Part shown: piece after piece, positions 1 to 6,562 of the stretch | Layout of the letters: each line of letters begins with the position of its first letter | Numbering within the stretch: the stretch's first letter is position 1 | Assembly: GCA_030433195.1 (NCBI GenBank) | Contig: JAUIME010000161.1 | Coordinates: 1-9,047 of the forward strand | DNA: 9,047 bases | Direction of reading: 5' to 3' | DNA from: a bacterium | GTDB taxonomy: Bacteria > Planctomycetota > JACOTG01 > JAUIME01 | The notes under the pieces: generated by a model | What the model saw: only the letters and a program-made list of their open reading frames with translations | What the model was told of the DNA's origin: nothing | Database searches by the model: none | Program-made: the position numbers and the translations under genes

Positions 1-1
1 G

Positions 2-220
2 GCGCGCCTTGCGGCGGAAGGGGATGCCGCGGCCCTCGCGGACGCGGTCGTCGCTCTGCTCGAGGCGCCCGACAAGCGGGCGGATCTCGGTGCCGCGGGG
101 CGTCGCCGCATCGAGTCGGCGTTCGATGCGCGAAGCGCCGGTCGCGCGCTGCTCGCGATCTACCGCGCGGCGGTCGGCAGCTCGAGCACGAACGACGCGC
201 CTCGATCGGATCGTTCGTAG
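2..220 (+). CDS. Glycosyltransferase, GT4-like, C-terminal fragment (5' end outside window)
   Basis: Open from the left edge; 72 codons then TAG at 218-220. The peptide contains GDAAALADAVVALLEAPDKR followed by a LGAAGRRRIESAF-type stretch and LLAIYRAA. This is the pattern at the extreme C-terminus of GT-B fold family 4 glycosyltransferases: a helix choosing how many residues to 'allocate', then the R-x-x-x-E-x-F-(S/D) helix and a closing Y. Members transfer a sugar from a nucleotide-sugar donor during polysaccharide or glycolipid synthesis in the cytoplasm; the substrate cannot be told from this tail, and the catalytic residues lie outside the window. The last ~17 residues (SSSTNDAPRSDRS and neighbours) look unconserved. 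The final 61 bp overlap the end of the convergent kinase gene. The short length means the family call rests on pattern memory only. Confidence 0.72.
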   Translation, partial: ARLAAEGDAAALADAVVALLEAPDKRADLGAAGRRRIESAFDARSAGRALLAIYRAAVGSSSTNDAPRSDRS

Positions 221-1917
221 CCGAGGTCACCGCGCATGGTCCGCGCGAGCTGTCGCGAGAGCGCGAGACCGAGCCCGATGCCCGGAACGTGCATCGAACG
301 GTGCCGCTTTCCCTTGCGGAACGGCCGGAACAGGTGGCGTTCGTCGGCCTTCTCGATCCCGTCGCCGTGATCGCGCACCGTGATGCGGACGTGTCCTGCG
401 CCGTCCTCCACGACGAGGTGGATGCGGCGATCGTCGGCGGTCGCGGCATACTTGCACGCGTTGTCGACGAGGTTGAAGACGATCTGCTCGACGGCGGAAG
501 GATCGACGTCGAGAGAGGCATCGGGGACGGCGCGTCGGTCGTCCACGACGATCTGCATCCCGGTCTGGCGCGCGCGCTCTTCGATGCGATCCCGGATGCG
601 CGCGAGCAGCGCGTCGATCGTCACGGCCTCGAGCTGACGCCCGCTCGATCCGCGCTCGAGGCGCGAGTACGTGAGCACGTTCTCGACGAGATGCCCGAGT
701 CGGTCGGCCTCTTGGCGGAGCGTCGCGAGGTATTCGTCGCGCTTCTTCGGATCGGGCACCATGCCTTCGGAGAGCATCTCGGTGTACATGCGAAACGTCG
801 TGAGCGGGGTGCGCAGCTCGTGCGTCACCGACGACGCGAACGCGCCGCGGCGTTCGCTGAGCGCGACCGCGCCGTGCAGCAGGAGCGCGACGGCGAGCGA
901 CGCGATCAGGAAGCACGCCCACGCGGCGCCGAGCGACAACCGGATCGCCGAGGGCGGCAGCGGCGCGACCGACTCCGTCGATCCCGGTTCGACGAGCACG
1001 GGCAACGACGCGAGCTGGCGGTCGACGCTTTCTTCGTCGGGAATGCTCGGTGTGAGCACGACGTCCGGGAACAACTCCACGACACTCGTCCGCAGCCATT
1101 CCCTCAGTTCGTCCCAATCCACCCAAGCGCCTTGCAGGAGCGTATCGCTCCCGATCGAGACGGTGCGGACGAACAGCAGCTCGTCGCCGATCCAAACGGG
1201 GCGCATCCGACCCTCGTCGACCGACGGTAGCGACCGGTTGTCGGTGATGACTTCGGTTTGGAAGTTGTTGCGCGCGATCCACTCGCTTCGACCTCGCTCC
1301 TTCTGCTCGGTCATCGCGACGCGTTGCGGTTCGGGCTGCTTGGCGGTCTCGACGTCGAGCGGCAGCAGCGGGACGCACGCCATCGCGGCGGGTGTCGGGA
1401 AGTCGCGCAGCACGTCGCGGATCGCGTTCGCGCTCACGCGCGCCGCGAACTCGTCGAGTCGTTCTCGATAGGTCCGGACGCGTTCGGACGAAACGTGTCG
1501 CATCTCGGCAACGTCGAGGCTGTTGCCGGTCGGAACCTGTGGCGACGTGAGCTCGCCGTTGCCATCGAACGAAAAGTGCAGCCGCAGGAATGCGGGCTCG
1601 ATCGTGAGCAGCGGCGAGGGGACTTGCACTTCGCCTTCGCCGATCTTCGCGAAGAGCTGCGTGTAGGCTTGTTGGGCGGGGTAGAGCGCTCGGTAGTGGA
1701 AATACGGGCGCGCGCTCTCGCGCGCGAGGATCGGAGTGACCGCCGAGTCCATGCGCCACAGCGCGAGGCGGACGCGGTCTTCGAGTTGTTCGCGCGCGCG
1801 AGCTTCCTGATTCGCGGTCTCGTAGTGGCGTGCCGTCGAGCTGACCCACGCCATCGTGGCCAAAGCCACGGCGATGTACGCCGAGAACGCGATCCACACG
1901 TGCGCGGGCCGAATCAT
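160..1917 (-). CDS. Membrane sensor histidine kinase with large periplasmic domain
   Basis: 585 residues. The protein senses an unknown signal outside the inner membrane, autophosphorylates a histidine and passes the phosphate to the regulator encoded just upstream. TM1 is about residues 8-28, a periplasmic region of about 297 residues follows (29-325), and TM2 is about 326-350. The HisKA box SVTHELRTPLT carries the phosphoacceptor His366. The ATPase domain shows an N box (FNLVDNACKYA, from 481), a G1 box (DHGDGI, 516-521), an F box (LFRPFRKG, 529-536) and a G2 box (GIGLGLALS, from 546). Only about 15 residues separate TM2 from the HisKA helix, so there is no room for a HAMP domain. The periplasmic part matches no sensor fold I recognise. 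The start is the ATG at 1917, which overlaps the regulator's stop as ATGA, implying translational coupling; the in-frame codons further upstream read through the regulator gene out of frame and are spurious. The 3' end overlaps the convergent glycosyltransferase gene by 61 bp. Confidence 0.93.
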   Translation of the reverse strand: MIRPAHVWIAFSAYIAVALATMAWVSSTARHYETANQEARAREQLEDRVRLALWRMDSAVTPILARESARPYFHYRALYPAQQAYTQLFAKIGEGEVQVPSPLLTIEPAFLRLHFSFDGNGELTSPQVPTGNSLDVAEMRHVSSERVRTYRERLDEFAARVSANAIRDVLRDFPTPAAMACVPLLPLDVETAKQPEPQRVAMTEQKERGRSEWIARNNFQTEVITDNRSLPSVDEGRMRPVWIGDELLFVRTVSIGSDTLLQGAWVDWDELREWLRTSVVELFPDVVLTPSIPDEESVDRQLASLPVLVEPGSTESVAPLPPSAIRLSLGAAWACFLIASLAVALLLHGAVALSERRGAFASSVTHELRTPLTTFRMYTEMLSEGMVPDPKKRDEYLATLRQEADRLGHLVENVLTYSRLERGSSGRQLEAVTIDALLARIRDRIEERARQTGMQIVVDDRRAVPDASLDVDPSAVEQIVFNLVDNACKYAATADDRRIHLVVEDGAGHVRITVRDHGDGIEKADERHLFRPFRKGKRHRSMHVPGIGLGLALSRQLARTMRGDLGYERSDRGASFVLELPTAAR

Positions 1918-2645
1918 GCGGTGTCCTCGGCCGGCGCGGAGAAGTCGGCGGCATCGTCGACCGAGAACGCGTAGCCCTTGCCGCGCACGGTGCGCAGTAC
2001 GGGATGCTCGGGGTCGTCGCGCAGCTTCTCGCGCAGGCGCGCGACGTGCATGTCGATGGTGCGCGTCGACGTGCGTCCGGGGTCGATGCCCCAGACGCGC
2101 GCGAGGATCTCCTCGCGGCTGATCGCGCGGCCCGCGTTTCGTGCGAGGTAGCGCACGAGTTCGGCTTCGCGCTCCGAGAGGTCGCACCGTGCGCCGTCGT
2201 CGAAGCGGATCTCCCGCTGGTCGAGATCGAGCTGACCGGACGGGATCGTGACCGACGTCAAATCCGACGGTCGCTCGGCCGATCGACGCAATACCGCTTC
2301 GACGCGCGCCACGAGCTCGTGCACGCTGAACGGCTTCACGACGTAGTCGTCGGCGCCGAGCTTGAGGCCACGGATGCGGTCCTCTTCGTCGCCGCGCGCC
2401 GTCAGGATGATGACGGGACGTGTCGGCAGGCTCTCGCGAACGACCGCGAGGATGTCGAGCCCCCCGACCCCGGGGAGCATGAGGTCGAGCAGTAGCAGAT
2501 CGTACGCGCAACGCAGCGCGCGTTCTTGGCCTTCGGTGCCGTCAGCCGCTTCGACGACGTCGTAGCCGTGGAAGCCCAGAGCGTCGACGACGCCGCGACG
2601 GATCGCGGCGTCGTCTTCGACGATGAGGATGCGTTTCGCGTTCAT
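1914..2645 (-). CDS. Response regulator, OmpR/PhoB family
   Basis: 243 residues, the normal length for this family. The receiver domain (about 1-120) has the acidic pair Asp11/Asp12, phosphoacceptor Asp54 in LLLLDLMLPG, Thr82 in ILTAR and Lys104 in VVKPF. The C-terminal winged-helix DNA-binding domain (about 128-229) has the typical LSEREAELVRYL helix, the recognition helix around residues 191-208 (RTSTRTIDMHVARLREKL) and the hairpin RTVRGKGYAF. It should be phosphorylated by the kinase encoded immediately downstream (4-nt ATGA overlap) and then bind direct-repeat DNA as a dimer. The start ATG at 2645 is chosen because the receiver's first strand (KRILIVEDD) begins directly after it; upstream in-frame codons are Arg/Ser-rich and lie in the neighbouring gene. 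It starts 13 nt after the vWA gene's stop without a clear Shine-Dalgarno, which suggests coupling to upstream translation. A likely target is the TGTAA repeat at 6480-6501 in front of its own operon. Confidence 0.95.
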   Translation of the reverse strand: MNAKRILIVEDDAAIRRGVVDALGFHGYDVVEAADGTEGQERALRCAYDLLLLDLMLPGVGGLDILAVVRESLPTRPVIILTARGDEEDRIRGLKLGADDYVVKPFSVHELVARVEAVLRRSAERPSDLTSVTIPSGQLDLDQREIRFDDGARCDLSEREAELVRYLARNAGRAISREEILARVWGIDPGRTSTRTIDMHVARLREKLRDDPEHPVLRTVRGKGYAFSVDDAADFSAPAEDTA

Positions 2646-2658
2646 CGGCTCGGCTCGT

Positions 2659-3981
2659 CTAGCAATCTTCGGGCGCAGGCTGCAGCACGATCCGCTTCTT
2701 CGCGGGTGCGACCTTCTGCGTCGGCTTCGGCGCGGGCTTCTGCTCCGCGTCTCCGTTCTCGGGGGCGGCGCCTTCGCCCGAGCGGCTGTCGGCGTCGGTG
2801 TCGCTGCTCGTCGTGGTCTCCACGGGAGGCGGCGTGAGATCGAAGCGCTTGTCGGCCGCTTGCGTGCGCAGGCAGTTGCCGATCGCGACGTCGAGCGTCG
2901 AGGCTTCGGGAGCTTCCTCGGCGCGCTTCGCGGCGATGTACTTGCTGCGCTCGGCATTCAGCGTCTGGATCTCGGCTTGGATCGCCTTCCGCTTCTTGCC
3001 CATCGATTGTACATGAGCCGCGCGCTGTTCCGCCGTCATCGATTGCATGGCTTCGGGGAGCGTGTCGACGTCGACGTCGGCCAGCTCGACCGAACCGCGC
3101 TCGACCGCGTCGACGAGATCCCAGAGCGAGTTGCAGTAGTTGAGGCTCGACTTGCAAACGGCACGGTCGACCGCGGCGCCGTTCTCGAGCTTCTCGGCGT
3201 TGTCGTCCTGGACGGTCTGGCGCGAGCGGTTCGCCCACCCCTGGGCGCCGTAGGGGATGTAGGTCTCGTTGAGGCTCGTTCCGAGCTTCACGATGGCTTC
3301 GTCTTGCGGTGCGGCGATATGCGCGACGGCCTGGTTCGAGTCGATGGCGTGGAACGATCCGTCGGCGAGCAGGGCGCCGTCCTTCCAGTGCGTGTTCACG
3401 CCCAGGGTCTCGTCGCCGCAGAAGATCGTGTTGACGAGGATCCCCTGTTCGATCGCCGTCCGGCATGATTCACGGAAGTCGATCGGGCCTTGGCTGAACG
3501 GTTCGTTCCCTGCGATGAACACGACCTTGAGGTCTTCGGGTGAGGGGCTCCACGCGAGCGATTGCACGGCTTCGCGGATCACGTAGCCGCAGTACTCCTC
3601 GCCGCCGTTCGTCGTGAGCGCGAACAGCTCCTGCGAGATGTGATCGAGGTCGTCCGTGAGACCCGACACGCGGCGCAAGAATCCTTCACTCTCGGGGAGC
3701 GAGCTCTTGCCGTACTCGAAGAGCGCGACTTCGAGGCGCGGCGTCACGTCACCCTTCTTGGCGTAGAGAAACTCGTTGACGATCTTCCAGAGGCGTGCCT
3801 TGGCCTGGTCGATGAGACCGTCCATGCTGTTGCTCGTGTCGAGGAGGATCGCGAGCTGGATGCGTGGCGGAATCTCGTCGGCGGCGTGGACTTCACGGCG
3901 CGACGACGCGAGCGCGATCGTCGTGACGAGGGCGGCCGATGCGGCCATCAGGGTCAGGCGTCGGATGTTCGTTGCGGACAT
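2659..3981 (-). CDS. Secreted von Willebrand factor A (vWA) domain protein with altered MIDAS
   Basis: 440 residues. A signal peptide covers about residues 1-33 (basic NIRR, then LTLMAASAALVTTIALA), with cleavage likely after VHA, so the protein is exported. The vWA domain spans about 40-240: the first strand IQLAILLDTSNSMD supplies the metal-site residues Asp48, Ser50 and Ser52. Where a canonical vWA has the strand ending in T-D-G, this protein has VVFIAGNEPF (153-162), placing Gly158 at the usual Asp position. The sequence QGPIDFRESCRTAIEQGILVNTIFCG (from 164) is typical of this vWA subfamily as I remember it. A charged helical stretch (about 318-358) follows, then a low-complexity Pro/Ser/Asp/Lys tail (about 382-435) ending in a terminal Cys. 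The Cys residues at 131, 173, 188, 276, 283 and 370 could form disulfides. The start ATG at 3981 is preceded by AAAAGGAG. The role is unknown; vWA domains generally bind proteins through a bound metal. It is co-transcribed with a VIT-vWA gene and a two-component pair. Confidence 0.88.
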   Translation of the reverse strand: MSATNIRRLTLMAASAALVTTIALASSRREVHAADEIPPRIQLAILLDTSNSMDGLIDQAKARLWKIVNEFLYAKKGDVTPRLEVALFEYGKSSLPESEGFLRRVSGLTDDLDHISQELFALTTNGGEEYCGYVIREAVQSLAWSPSPEDLKVVFIAGNEPFSQGPIDFRESCRTAIEQGILVNTIFCGDETLGVNTHWKDGALLADGSFHAIDSNQAVAHIAAPQDEAIVKLGTSLNETYIPYGAQGWANRSRQTVQDDNAEKLENGAAVDRAVCKSSLNYCNSLWDLVDAVERGSVELADVDVDTLPEAMQSMTAEQRAAHVQSMGKKRKAIQAEIQTLNAERSKYIAAKRAEEAPEASTLDVAIGNCLRTQAADKRFDLTPPPVETTTSSDTDADSRSGEGAAPENGDAEQKPAPKPTQKVAPAKKRIVLQPAPEDC

Positions 3982-3987
3982 GACTTG

Positions 3988-3995
3988 CTCCTTTT
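3988..3995 (-). promoter_or_regulatory. Ribosome binding site of the second vWA gene
   Basis: On the minus strand AAAAGGAG lies 6 nt before the ATG at 3981. It fixes the start over any of the in-frame codons further upstream, which fall in the preceding gene, and shows independent initiation within the operon. Confidence 0.85.
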
Positions 3996-4002
3996 CGTCG
4001 AG

Positions 4003-4016
4003 GGCTCGTCTGAGCC
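4003..4016 (-). promoter_or_regulatory. Small intercistronic hairpin between the two vWA genes
   Basis: A perfect 5-bp inverted repeat, GGCTC and GAGCC, with a 4-nt loop. It sits in the 41-nt gap between the stop of the VIT-vWA gene and the start of the next vWA gene, just upstream of that gene's ribosome binding site. No T-run follows it on the transcribed strand, so it is not an ordinary intrinsic terminator. It might influence mRNA processing or expression ratio between the genes, but a stem this short in GC-rich DNA may be chance. Confidence 0.35.
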
Positions 4017-4022
4017 GTGGTT

Positions 4023-6371
4023 TCATTCGGATCGCGAGGGGGCGGCCGCCGCTTCGGGGGCCTTGACGCGCACGGTTTCGTCGCCGATGCGAAGCACGAT
4101 GTCTCCCGAAAGCGCGAGGCATCCCTGCCGTCCGTGACTCGCGAGGCTTTCGAGGAGCTCGCGGTAGGCGGCGCTCCCGAATTCGATCGTCCGGTCGGCG
4201 GGCGACTGCGTACGATCGATCGCGCGACTGTCGACCCACGTGTTCCCGCGGCGATAGAACGCGCGGTCGCTGATCTGCTGCACGTTCGCGACCTGCACCG
4301 TGTTCATCTCGCTGTCGTAGAAGCGATTCGTCGGATTCAGGCAAGCGCGCTGGCTGATTTCCATGTTGTTGAGCGACTGGTTGACGGACCCGAGTCCGCT
4401 GCGCGTCTTCATGGCGCGGTTCCAGAAGTTCGTGGTCGCGCGCTCGTTCAAGAAGTGGAGGTCGTCCCCGAGCTCGGTGCCCTCGGTCGCGAGGAACGCC
4501 GTGTATTCGGTCAGAATCCCGAACTCGGTCGAAAGGCGTACGATCTCGTCCACGAGCTCGCGCACACGCGGATCGGACTGCGGCGAGGGCGGCGTTGCCA
4601 TCGGGAACGGAGCGTCGGCGGCGCCGAGGTCACGGATGGCCTCGATGAGGCGGCCGATCTTGCGGCTCGCCCACAGACGCGGCACGAACGCGTTCTTGGT
4701 CGTCGCGCGATCGAAGTCGAAGCGGAACTCGAAGCGGCGCGACTTGCCGAGGTAGTTCCCGGCGATCTCGAAGCGCAGCGGTCCCGAGCCGCGGTACTGA
4801 CCGAGCAGCACGATCTGGTCGCCGCGGAAAAGATCGGGGAGCGCGTTCGGCAACACGTCGTGCACGCGGCCGAGCGCGGGCGAGCCATCGGCTTCGTTCA
4901 CGACGAGCTTCGGATCGGAGAGCACCGGGCCGGCGAGCCGATCGAAGCAGCGTGCGACCTCGAACTCGACGTCTTGATTCGGGAGCACGAACGTCGCGGT
5001 GGCGCGCGTTTCGGAGGCGATCTTCTCGAGCAGCGGCGTGTTCACGTCGACACCGACGCCGAACGTGAAGACGCGCTTGCCGTAGGGATTGGCCTTCGTC
5101 GCGAGCTCGCGGATCGCGATCTCGGACGTCTTGCCGACGGTCGGCAGCCCGTCCGTGAGGAACAAGACGATCGGCAGCGAGTCGGCGGGCGGCTTCTGTG
5201 CGAGCGCCGCGTGGAGCGCGTCGTGGATGTTCGTCCCGCCGCGCGGCAGGATGCCTGCGACGTAGTCACGCGCGGCGCGCAGATTCTCCTTCGACTTCAC
5301 GACGGGCGACGGCGCGAGACTTTCGACGGCTTCGTTGTAGGGGATGACGTTGAACGTCTCGCCGGGTTCGAGTCCGCCGAGGATCTGCAGCACGGCCTCG
5401 CGCACTTGCTCGATCTTGTCGCCGTGCATGCTTCCGGATCGGTCGACGACGAGCGTCACGTCGCGGCGAACCTTGGCCTCGAGCTGGGCGCGTGAGAGCT
5501 CGCTCGGAACGCCGCCGAGCAGCAGGAAGTACCCGCCTCCGATCGACGGATCGGGGTACGCGATGAGCGAAGCAGCGACGCCGTCACGCTCGGTGAGATA
5601 CGAGAGCCGGAACGGACCCGGAGTCGAGGCGCCGGCCGAGGCGAGGCGAGCGCGCCAATCGCTGGCGGTCGTCGGCCGCGACTCGATCGGATGGCTCGGT
5701 GAGTAGAGCGTCGACAGCGCCGCGGTGCTGCGCACGCGCACATCGATCGTCCATGGGACGCGGTATTCGAGCGACTCGCTTCGCGGCAGTACGTAATCGA
5801 CGCGGTCTCCGTCGGCCGTGAGGAGATGCTCGTACGTGAGTCGCACACGCTGCGTCCCTCGCGCTTCGACGGGGAAAACGCTCGACCGCACGAGCTGGTA
5901 GCCGACGAACTCGAGCAACGCCGGGTCCTTGATCTTGGCGACGATCTCGTCGTACAAGCGACGCGCCTCGTCGGCGGGGAGCACACGAGCCGTCGGCTCG
6001 GCGGCCGACCCCTCGAAGTCGAAGCCGCGAACGGCGGCCCCGGCGGGCACCGGCAGCAGCAGCTCGGACTCGAGCCGGCGCGGGCCGGGGTTGTGCAAGT
6101 GGATGTCGAGCGTGGTCGTCGCGACCTGCTCGCGGATGTCGACGGTCGCGTCGACCTTCGTGATCACGACCGGGCCCGGGCGCCAGCCCGTGTAGCAACG
6201 CGCCTGCGGGAGCACCCAGGTCCGGTCCGGCAACGCGGAACTCGAGACGAACCCGCCGAGGTGCGACCCTCGCCCCTGCTGTGCGGCACCGGGCGCGGCG
6301 AATGCCGCGAGAAGCGCCGCGATCGCCGCGAGCATCGCGGTCAGCCGGGCCCTTCGTTCGTGAATCAGCAT
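4023..6371 (-). CDS. Secreted VIT domain + vWA domain protein (inter-alpha-trypsin-inhibitor heavy-chain-like)
   Basis: 782 residues. An N-terminal signal peptide (about 1-30; basic HERRAR, then an Ala/Leu-rich core ending in PGAA before QQGRG) sends it out of the cytoplasm. The VIT domain spans about residues 55-185 and shows the family hallmarks: IREQVATTTLDIHLHNPG, LESELLLPVPAGAAV, and DPALLEFVG with VFPVEARGTQRVRLTYEHLL. The vWA domain spans about 300-480 with an intact MIDAS: Asp310, Ser312 and Ser314 in DRSGSM, Thr380 in RGGTNI, and Asp407 in FLTDG. Residues 480-650 resemble the C-terminal part of bacterial VIT-vWA proteins. A last region (about 660-782) contains FYRRGNTWVD and no LPXTG-like sorting signal or C-terminal membrane helix. 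The family binds proteins or extracellular matrix in animals; bacterial roles are mostly undefined. The start ATG at 6371 is chosen because AAGGAGG lies 6 nt upstream and the signal peptide begins there. An earlier in-frame ATG at 6392 lies upstream of this Shine-Dalgarno and is less likely. First gene of the operon. Confidence 0.92.
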   Translation of the reverse strand: MLIHERRARLTAMLAAIAALLAAFAAPGAAQQGRGSHLGGFVSSSALPDRTWVLPQARCYTGWRPGPVVITKVDATVDIREQVATTTLDIHLHNPGPRRLESELLLPVPAGAAVRGFDFEGSAAEPTARVLPADEARRLYDEIVAKIKDPALLEFVGYQLVRSSVFPVEARGTQRVRLTYEHLLTADGDRVDYVLPRSESLEYRVPWTIDVRVRSTAALSTLYSPSHPIESRPTTASDWRARLASAGASTPGPFRLSYLTERDGVAASLIAYPDPSIGGGYFLLLGGVPSELSRAQLEAKVRRDVTLVVDRSGSMHGDKIEQVREAVLQILGGLEPGETFNVIPYNEAVESLAPSPVVKSKENLRAARDYVAGILPRGGTNIHDALHAALAQKPPADSLPIVLFLTDGLPTVGKTSEIAIRELATKANPYGKRVFTFGVGVDVNTPLLEKIASETRATATFVLPNQDVEFEVARCFDRLAGPVLSDPKLVVNEADGSPALGRVHDVLPNALPDLFRGDQIVLLGQYRGSGPLRFEIAGNYLGKSRRFEFRFDFDRATTKNAFVPRLWASRKIGRLIEAIRDLGAADAPFPMATPPSPQSDPRVRELVDEIVRLSTEFGILTEYTAFLATEGTELGDDLHFLNERATTNFWNRAMKTRSGLGSVNQSLNNMEISQRACLNPTNRFYDSEMNTVQVANVQQISDRAFYRRGNTWVDSRAIDRTQSPADRTIEFGSAAYRELLESLASHGRQGCLALSGDIVLRIGDETVRVKAPEAAAAPSRSE

Positions 6372-6377
6372 CCTATT

Positions 6378-6384
6378 CCTCCTT
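6378..6384 (-). promoter_or_regulatory. Ribosome binding site of the VIT-vWA gene
   Basis: AAGGAGG on the minus strand, separated by AATAGG (6 nt) from the ATG at 6371. It decides between this ATG and in-frame ATGs at 6392 and 6431. Confidence 0.88.
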
Positions 6385-6440
6385 GGCCTCATGGCGAGCG
6401 GTTCGACGCGCGCCGACCGGCGCGGTTCCACTCTTTCTCG

Positions 6441-6457
6441 ACCCTCGTATACAGGGT
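6441..6457 (-). promoter_or_regulatory. Candidate -10 region of the leftward operon, inside a short dyad
   Basis: On the minus strand TATACG (6451 to 6446) is the best -10-like hexamer upstream of the operon and would give a leader of about 68 nt. It lies within an inverted repeat, ACCCT (6441-6445) and AGGGT (6453-6457), symmetric about 6449. The position 17 nt upstream reads CGAGGC, so there is no good -35 box. This fits a promoter that depends on an activator, but the call is weak because only one element is recognisable. Confidence 0.35.
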
Positions 6458-6479
6458 ACGGCGGGGCGGCCTCGGGAGG

Positions 6480-6501
6480 TGTAAAGGCTTTGTAACAGGG
6501 A
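6480..6501. promoter_or_regulatory. Direct repeat of TGTAA with 11-bp period: candidate OmpR/PhoB-type operator
   Basis: TGTAA occurs at 6480-6484 and again at 6491-6495, exactly 11 bp apart (TTACA-N6-TTACA on the other strand). OmpR/PhoB-family dimers bind direct half-sites with this period, on one face of the helix, and the leftward operon encodes such a regulator. The site is about 30 bp upstream of the candidate leftward -10 and overlaps the candidate rightward -35. Only five bases match contiguously and there is no third copy, so assignment to this regulator is inference. Confidence 0.42.
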
Positions 6502-6517
6502 GGTCGTGGGGTATGCT
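6490..6517 (+). promoter_or_regulatory. Candidate promoter of the rightward gene
   Basis: TTGTAA (6490-6495) and TATGCT (6512-6517), spaced 16 bp, each match 4 of 6 bases of the sigma-70 consensus. Transcription would begin near 6524, giving a leader of about 170 nt. The -35 box overlaps the second TGTAA unit, so a regulator bound there would affect this promoter. Matches this weak are common by chance, although AT-rich hexamers are scarce in this GC-rich DNA. Confidence 0.4.
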
Positions 6518-6523
6518 GGAGGC

Positions 6524-6538
6524 CCGCCTGTCAGGCGG
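6524..6538. repeat. 15-bp perfect inverted repeat in the divergent region
   Basis: CCGCCTG (6524-6530) and CAGGCGG (6532-6538) flank a single T. It could be a DNA operator for a dimeric regulator, or fold as the first hairpin of the rightward leader RNA (CCGCC stem, five-base loop). It falls right at the predicted transcription start. The symmetry is seen directly; the role is not known. Confidence 0.5.
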
Positions 6539-6562
6539 ACCGGGCGAAGACGGGTCCCACCG

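Noticed and set aside
289..1974. Plus-strand open frames opposite the kinase gene
   Set aside because: Complementary shadows of a gene with all kinase boxes; no independent start signals or motifs.
1918..2511. N-terminal extension of the kinase reading frame back to 2511
   Set aside because: It lies wholly over the regulator gene in another frame and is Arg/Pro/Ala-rich without conserved pattern. The ATG at 1917 begins a clean membrane segment and overlaps the regulator stop as ATGA.
1914..2645. Naming the regulator/kinase pair phoB/phoR
   Set aside because: The regulator is of that family, but there are no phosphate-uptake genes nearby and the kinase has a large periplasmic domain unlike PhoR.
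3982..4344. Extension of the second vWA gene upstream of 3981
   Set aside because: The added residues are Arg-rich shadow of the VIT-vWA gene. The ATG at 3981 has AAAAGGAG and a signal peptide.
4017..5495. Long plus-strand open frame opposite the VIT-vWA gene (492 codons)
   Set aside because: Its product is a charged Glu/Arg/Val mix typical of the antisense of GC-rich genes. The opposite strand encodes unmistakable VIT and vWA motifs.
4023..6371. Assignment of the VIT-vWA protein as a marine proteobacterial sortase target
   Set aside because: No LPXTG-like motif, hydrophobic segment or basic tail at the C-terminus, and no sortase gene in the window.
6524..6538. Inverted repeat as a Rho-independent terminator
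   Set aside because: No T-run follows on either strand and no gene ends here; it sits between two divergent starts.
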